From assembly GCA_022826645.1 (NCBI GenBank), contig JAJDUM010000003.1, forward strand, positions 61,328 to 125,327: a DNA stretch of 64,000 nucleotides, written 5' to 3'. Below are positions 60,910 through 64,000 of this stretch, one piece after another. Source of the stretch: Candidatus Poribacteria bacterium (lineage in GTDB: Bacteria; Poribacteria; WGA-4E; PCPOR2b). Within the stretch, counting starts at the first letter, position 1. Each line of letters opens with the position of its first letter. Both the position numbers and the translations under genes were made by a program. Under the pieces are notes generated by a model that saw only the letters and a list, made by a program, of their open reading frames with translations, had not been told where the DNA came from and did no database searches.

Positions 60910-61325
60910 TGTTAATACTCCTTAATTTTGAAATATGTTTCGCAGCAAGCTTCGGAAACCTGCAAGCTGCGTTACAAGGTAATGACAAGGTACGAATCTA
61001 TTGACAGATAGTTGCAGTAACAAGCGCAACTGACAAAAGATAGGCACCTGCCAAATTCATATTCTACATAACTTCTCTAAGAATATATCACACTTCGCAT
61101 TAATGTTCAACAATTTTTTTAACACGCAGATTGACATCTCGGTGTCTCAAATTCGTAAAACATCGCAATCTGCGCTTTTAAAGTATATCAAGATTGGTTC
61201 AATTTGTCAAATGTCAATAAAACCTATCTTTGGGCAACACGGACTTCAAGACCAATCTTTGATACTGGAAACACTGACCGATGAATGTGTCCCGAAAGGC
61301 TTCTGATTCAGGTTCAGGGTTGACA
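60910..61325. other. Leader region of the Met/Asp lipoprotein gene
   Basis: The 416-bp gap shows recognisable similarity to the region upstream of the P460 gene (62334-62560). Both have cattg-taat-ctccttatttt at the start and similar gttcatat/gcttc.ct and ttcaac..tttttt strings. The rest has no gene. Confidence 0.55.
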
Positions 61326-62333
61326 CTATTGCCCCTCGCCATCCATGTCAGGTATCGGGAACGCGAAAACACTGTCGATGGCGGCTCCAAGGTGGCAGCC
61401 ATGACACCCTTGTTGACCGTCAACTCCATCCCCCCCGATTTCAACCGATTCGGCGTTTATATCGACGTACTTATATATCCACCCGTTATGTTCAGCATAT
61501 ATCGGATTATCCGTTTTCACCATTATTGCGCGAGATTGGATAGCGGTGTTAGTAGCATCCATGATATCCTTGACAACCGTAGTCCCGACCGGATAAGCGG
61601 TTATGCTTTCATCTTCCAATGCCATAGCCCCAACGTCGTTGATGTAAACGGTACGGGCGTTCTGACCGTGTGCTCCACCGGTGCCTATAGGACCAGGAAG
61701 GGGATTATTCAGCCATGAAGTGTATCCTGCTAGGTTCACCGTCACAGCCATCATGCCATCGTCAGGCATTGCGCCATCATCGGTCATCGTGTCATCCATT
61801 GAGAAATTGACGAAGACACTGTCTACCGGAGCTGCAGCGTGGCAGGCATGACACCCTTCGGCTGCGTCTGGGAGTCCATCTCCCCCGACCTGCATATAGT
61901 CAGTGTTTTCATCGACGCGAGCATATTTCTTGTATGTCCACCCGTTATGGCGCGAATCGTCCGTCTTCTTCATTGTCGCGACTTTCTGAACAAACGTGTT
62001 CGCGTCGTCCATGATTTCCTTGACAATTATAGTCCCAGCGGGGTAAGCGGTCAGATTTTCATCTTCCAACGCCATAGCCCCAACGTCGTTGATGTAGACG
62101 GTACGGGCTCCCTCACCGTGTACTCCACCGGTGCCCACAGGTTCGGGATAGGTAACATTCGTCGCCCACGAGGTGTACATTGAGATGTACATTGGCAAGC
62201 CAACCATCATGTCGTCCGGCATATCATCCTCTGATGGCGCTGGTATTAATGTTTCTACTACTAGCTGGTCGCAGGAGATGAGGGTAACGCAACCGATTAA
62301 AAGGGCGATTAAACCCATCTGGACTTTCAACAT
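61326..62333 (-). CDS. Lipoprotein with two cytochrome P460 domains
   Basis: The 335-residue product has a lipoprotein signal (MLKVQMGLIALLIGCVTLISC) and two copies of a P460-type domain. Copy 1 contains HGEGARTVYINDVGAMALED, AYPAGTIIVKE and EGCHACHAAAPVDSVFVNF. Copy 2 contains HGQNARTVYINDVGAMALED, AYPVGTTVVKD and QGCHGCHLGAAIDSVF. Each has a C-x2-C-H heme site. P460 cytochromes oxidise hydroxylamine or act as related heme enzymes. The linker contains MTDDGAMPDDGMM, like the neighbour's repeats. Two tandem P460 domains on a lipid anchor are unusual. The start has AAGGAG. Confidence 0.82.
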   Translation of the reverse strand: MLKVQMGLIALLIGCVTLISCDQLVVETLIPAPSEDDMPDDMMVGLPMYISMYTSWATNVTYPEPVGTGGVHGEGARTVYINDVGAMALEDENLTAYPAGTIIVKEIMDDANTFVQKVATMKKTDDSRHNGWTYKKYARVDENTDYMQVGGDGLPDAAEGCHACHAAAPVDSVFVNFSMDDTMTDDGAMPDDGMMAVTVNLAGYTSWLNNPLPGPIGTGGAHGQNARTVYINDVGAMALEDESITAYPVGTTVVKDIMDATNTAIQSRAIMVKTDNPIYAEHNGWIYKYVDINAESVEIGGDGVDGQQGCHGCHLGAAIDSVFAFPIPDMDGEGQ

Positions 62334-62581
62334 TGCTAATGCTCCTTATTTTAAGATGTGTTTCGTACCAAATTTTCGAAAATTGTAGGCTGCATTAGAG
62401 AGCAGACAAGATGCTAAGTGGTTGGTGCATCAGCACAATGAATTGTGCGTCTACCATTAGAAGATATGCAGGCGTCAGGTTCATATCCCATGCAGCTTCG
62501 CTATGAATATACCATATTTCGGTTTAACCTTCAACGGTTTTTTGTAGGCAGACTAACAGTAGGGCATGTTAGATAGGTTAG

Positions 62582-62936
62582 ACTTGTCAAAATCTAACAG
62601 AATCTAACACTTAGGGCTAGCGCAGTTGAACGATGAGGTTTATAAGTCGATGGTTCATCACCAATGCGGGGCAAGATGCCCCGCCTACGATGGGCGTAGA
62701 GCCTAAACATGCCCTTCGACGTCCGATGAATCCCCGATACATCGGGACAGGCGGGCAACTACAATCTGAAGTGCGTAACTTCTAACTTTTACAGAAATCA
62801 GAGGGTTTAATTGTCGGGTTTCACTATATCTATCCGTAAGGGCGGGCTGCTGAAAGGTGGCACGGCTATTGTGGCTGATAGAGATTTCACCTTTAACTGT
62901 TCAACCCAACCTACAGAACTTGTCAAAATCTAACAC
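62582..62936. repeat. Direct repeats and dispersed elements in the P460 upstream gap
   Basis: The 17-nt string acttgtcaaaatctaac occurs at 62582 and 62918. Between them are tagggctagcgcagttgaac (62613, as at 15768), ggggcaagatgccccgcctac and atccccgatacatcgggaca. The region 62334-63009 has no gene; the flanking direct repeats could be marks of an insertion. Confidence 0.65.
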
Positions 62937-63009
62937 TTTTTGCAAAATTTTGGAAACTCGCCTCTGAATCGGAAAACGGAAATGAATCAGCAGACGCGCG
63001 AACGTCTTT

Positions 63010-64000
63010 CTATTTTTTCACCGCGCCAAATGTGACGCCGCGCAATAGGTGACCTCGCATCAGGAAGGTAAAAATTGCAACGGGTAAAAGGAAAACAAAG
63101 GTCGCAGCCGCGATCTTGCCCCAATCGATACCGCTAGATCCGATCGCACTCGTGATCGAGGGTGGCGCGGTTACTGCCCTGCCCCCGACTTCGGTCAACA
63201 CAAGGGCAAAGGCAAACTCGTTCCACGCGGTGATTAGACAGAAAACGGCTGTTGCGGCGATCCCCGTCACAGATTGGGGGAGGACAACTTTGACGAAGGT
63301 TTGAAAGCGGGTATACCCATCGACAAGGGCAGCGTCTTCGTACTCTTTTGGGATTTCGTCGATGAAACCTTTCATCAGCCAGACTGCGAAGGAGACGTTG
63401 AAGGTGGTGTAGAGCAGGATGAGTCCGAGGTGGGTGTCACGCAGTCCGAGCGCGCTGTACATCAGGTAGATTGGGATGACAACGACGACAGGAGGAAGCA
63501 TCCGTGTACTGAGGATGAAGAAGAGGAGATCCTCCTTGCCTGCGACCTTAAAGCGCGAGAACGCATAGGCAGACAGTGTCCCAAATCCAACTGCAAGCAG
63601 GGTGCTGCCGAATCCAATAATGATACTATTTAGCAGTTGGTGGAAATATTTCGACCCTCCGTGTGCAAACAGTGTACAGATAGCAACAATTGCTAATACA
63701 CTTGCACCGACAAGGGACAGGCGAATCCGTCTCGCTTCGGTTGATCTTTGAGGAGAAATCAGTAGGAAAACAACAATTATATAAATCGCTAACATCAGGA
63801 AATTGTAGTTGACCGTGGTCGCAAGCGCGTAAAGACAGGTTAGAATAAGCAGACCGTTCCACAGAAAAGCAAAACGACGCGCAAACGTTATGTTTCGGAC
63901 GGGTAAGAAGCAGGCGAGTATACCAATCAACGCTGCTGCAATGAAGACGTATGTGAGTCCGGGGACTTCATCGGGCATCAGTTTCTGGTAGTGCTCAAAG
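63010..64000 (-). CDS. Sugar ABC transporter permease, MalG type (5' end beyond window)
   Basis: The frame remains open past the ATG at 63978 (residues FEHYQKL before it) to the window edge and no ribosome site precedes that ATG, so the true start is probably outside. At least six membrane segments are visible, and the EAA loop EYEDAALVDGYTRFQTFVKVVLP identifies a MalG-type inner-membrane component of a carbohydrate importer. Eight segments may be present, as the N-terminal part is longer than in MalG. Its ATPase lies 2.7 kb downstream on the same strand. Confidence 0.88.
   Translation of the reverse strand, partial: FEHYQKLMPDEVPGLTYVFIAAALIGILACFLPVRNITFARRFAFLWNGLLILTCLYALATTVNYNFLMLAIYIIVVFLLISPQRSTEARRIRLSLVGASVLAIVAICTLFAHGGSKYFHQLLNSIIIGFGSTLLAVGFGTLSAYAFSRFKVAGKEDLLFFILSTRMLPPVVVVIPIYLMYSALGLRDTHLGLILLYTTFNVSFAVWLMKGFIDEIPKEYEDAALVDGYTRFQTFVKVVLPQSVTGIAATAVFCLITAWNEFAFALVLTEVGGRAVTAPPSITSAIGSSGIDWGKIAAATFVFLLPVAIFTFLMRGHLLRGVTFGAVKK

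Overview
This 64 kb window looks like a chromosomal segment of an uncultured, Gram-negative-type heterotroph. The best guess is a Candidatus Poribacteria-like lineage. The evidence is a secreted protein with two type I dockerin repeats and a C-terminal tail of the NYPNPFNPETWIPY type, together with phytanoyl-CoA dioxygenase, SUMF1-type, Gfo/Idh/MocA, DUF6807 (PmoA-like), Rieske, PQQ and xanthine-dehydrogenase-like genes, plus many short dispersed intergenic palindromes. The lineage is an inference; there is no rRNA in the window to settle it. Genes lie on both strands in short operons, mostly with clear AGGAG-type ribosome binding sites and several GTG or TTG starts.

Layout. 0-2.3 kb: the start of a secreted protein, an anti-sigma/ECF sigma pair, tRNA-Thr and tRNA-Phe, and a VOC protein with a terminator. 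2.4-7.8 kb: an AT-rich, all-minus accessory block holding a membrane protein, a DUF5662-like protein, a possible outer-membrane barrel, a coiled-coil membrane protein, an FRG-domain/TPR protein and a PD-(D/E)XK-like nuclease fused to TPRs. Its gene junctions share a TATCCGATAA palindrome. 7.8-10.1 kb: ComEA-like protein, MnmA, and a 58-residue zinc-ribbon protein (absent from the ORF track) behind a near-consensus promoter. 10.2-15.4 kb: a double-VWA lipoprotein, a WD40/dockerin secreted protein and a Rieske protein. 16.2-19.5 kb: a SUMF1-like protein, a TonB-like/VWA protein and a CysQ-type phosphatase. 19.7-28 kb: TAXI-binding lipoprotein, SDR, PEP carboxykinase, dipeptide epimerase and a three-subunit molybdenum hydroxylase.

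28.3-33 kb: PQQ dehydrogenase, SDR, Ogg1-type glycosylase and an acidic coiled-coil protein. 33.5-37.6 kb: GNAT, then a ParA-like/HEPN gene pair, a DUF1932 dehydrogenase and a DUF815 ATPase. 37.6-42.1 kb: a second ECF sigma operon with two membrane proteins, and a short Rad50-like ATPase with a small partner. 42.3-46.8 kb: asd, PhyH, a half-length UvrC and a TPR protein. 47.3-52 kb: gamma-glutamyltransferase, a GHMP-kinase/nucleotidyltransferase fusion and a DUF6807 protein, then REP palindromes beside a decayed IS200-type transposase. 52.5-57.9 kb: phosphodiesterase, Fe/2OG oxygenase, and a likely type II restriction-modification system (HNH nuclease convergent with a double methyltransferase). 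58-64 kb: Gfo/Idh oxidoreductase, sugar ABC ATPase and permease, with a tandem pair of related lipoprotein genes between them (a Met/Asp-repeat protein and a double cytochrome P460).

The most promising candidates for new biology are the FRG-TPR/nuclease-TPR block, the ParA-like/HEPN pair with an altered P-loop, the duplicated P460/(M-D-D-G)n locus, the GHMP-kinase/GalU-type fusion, the fused double methyltransferase carrying a genomic repeat inside its coding sequence, and several families of short dispersed repeats.
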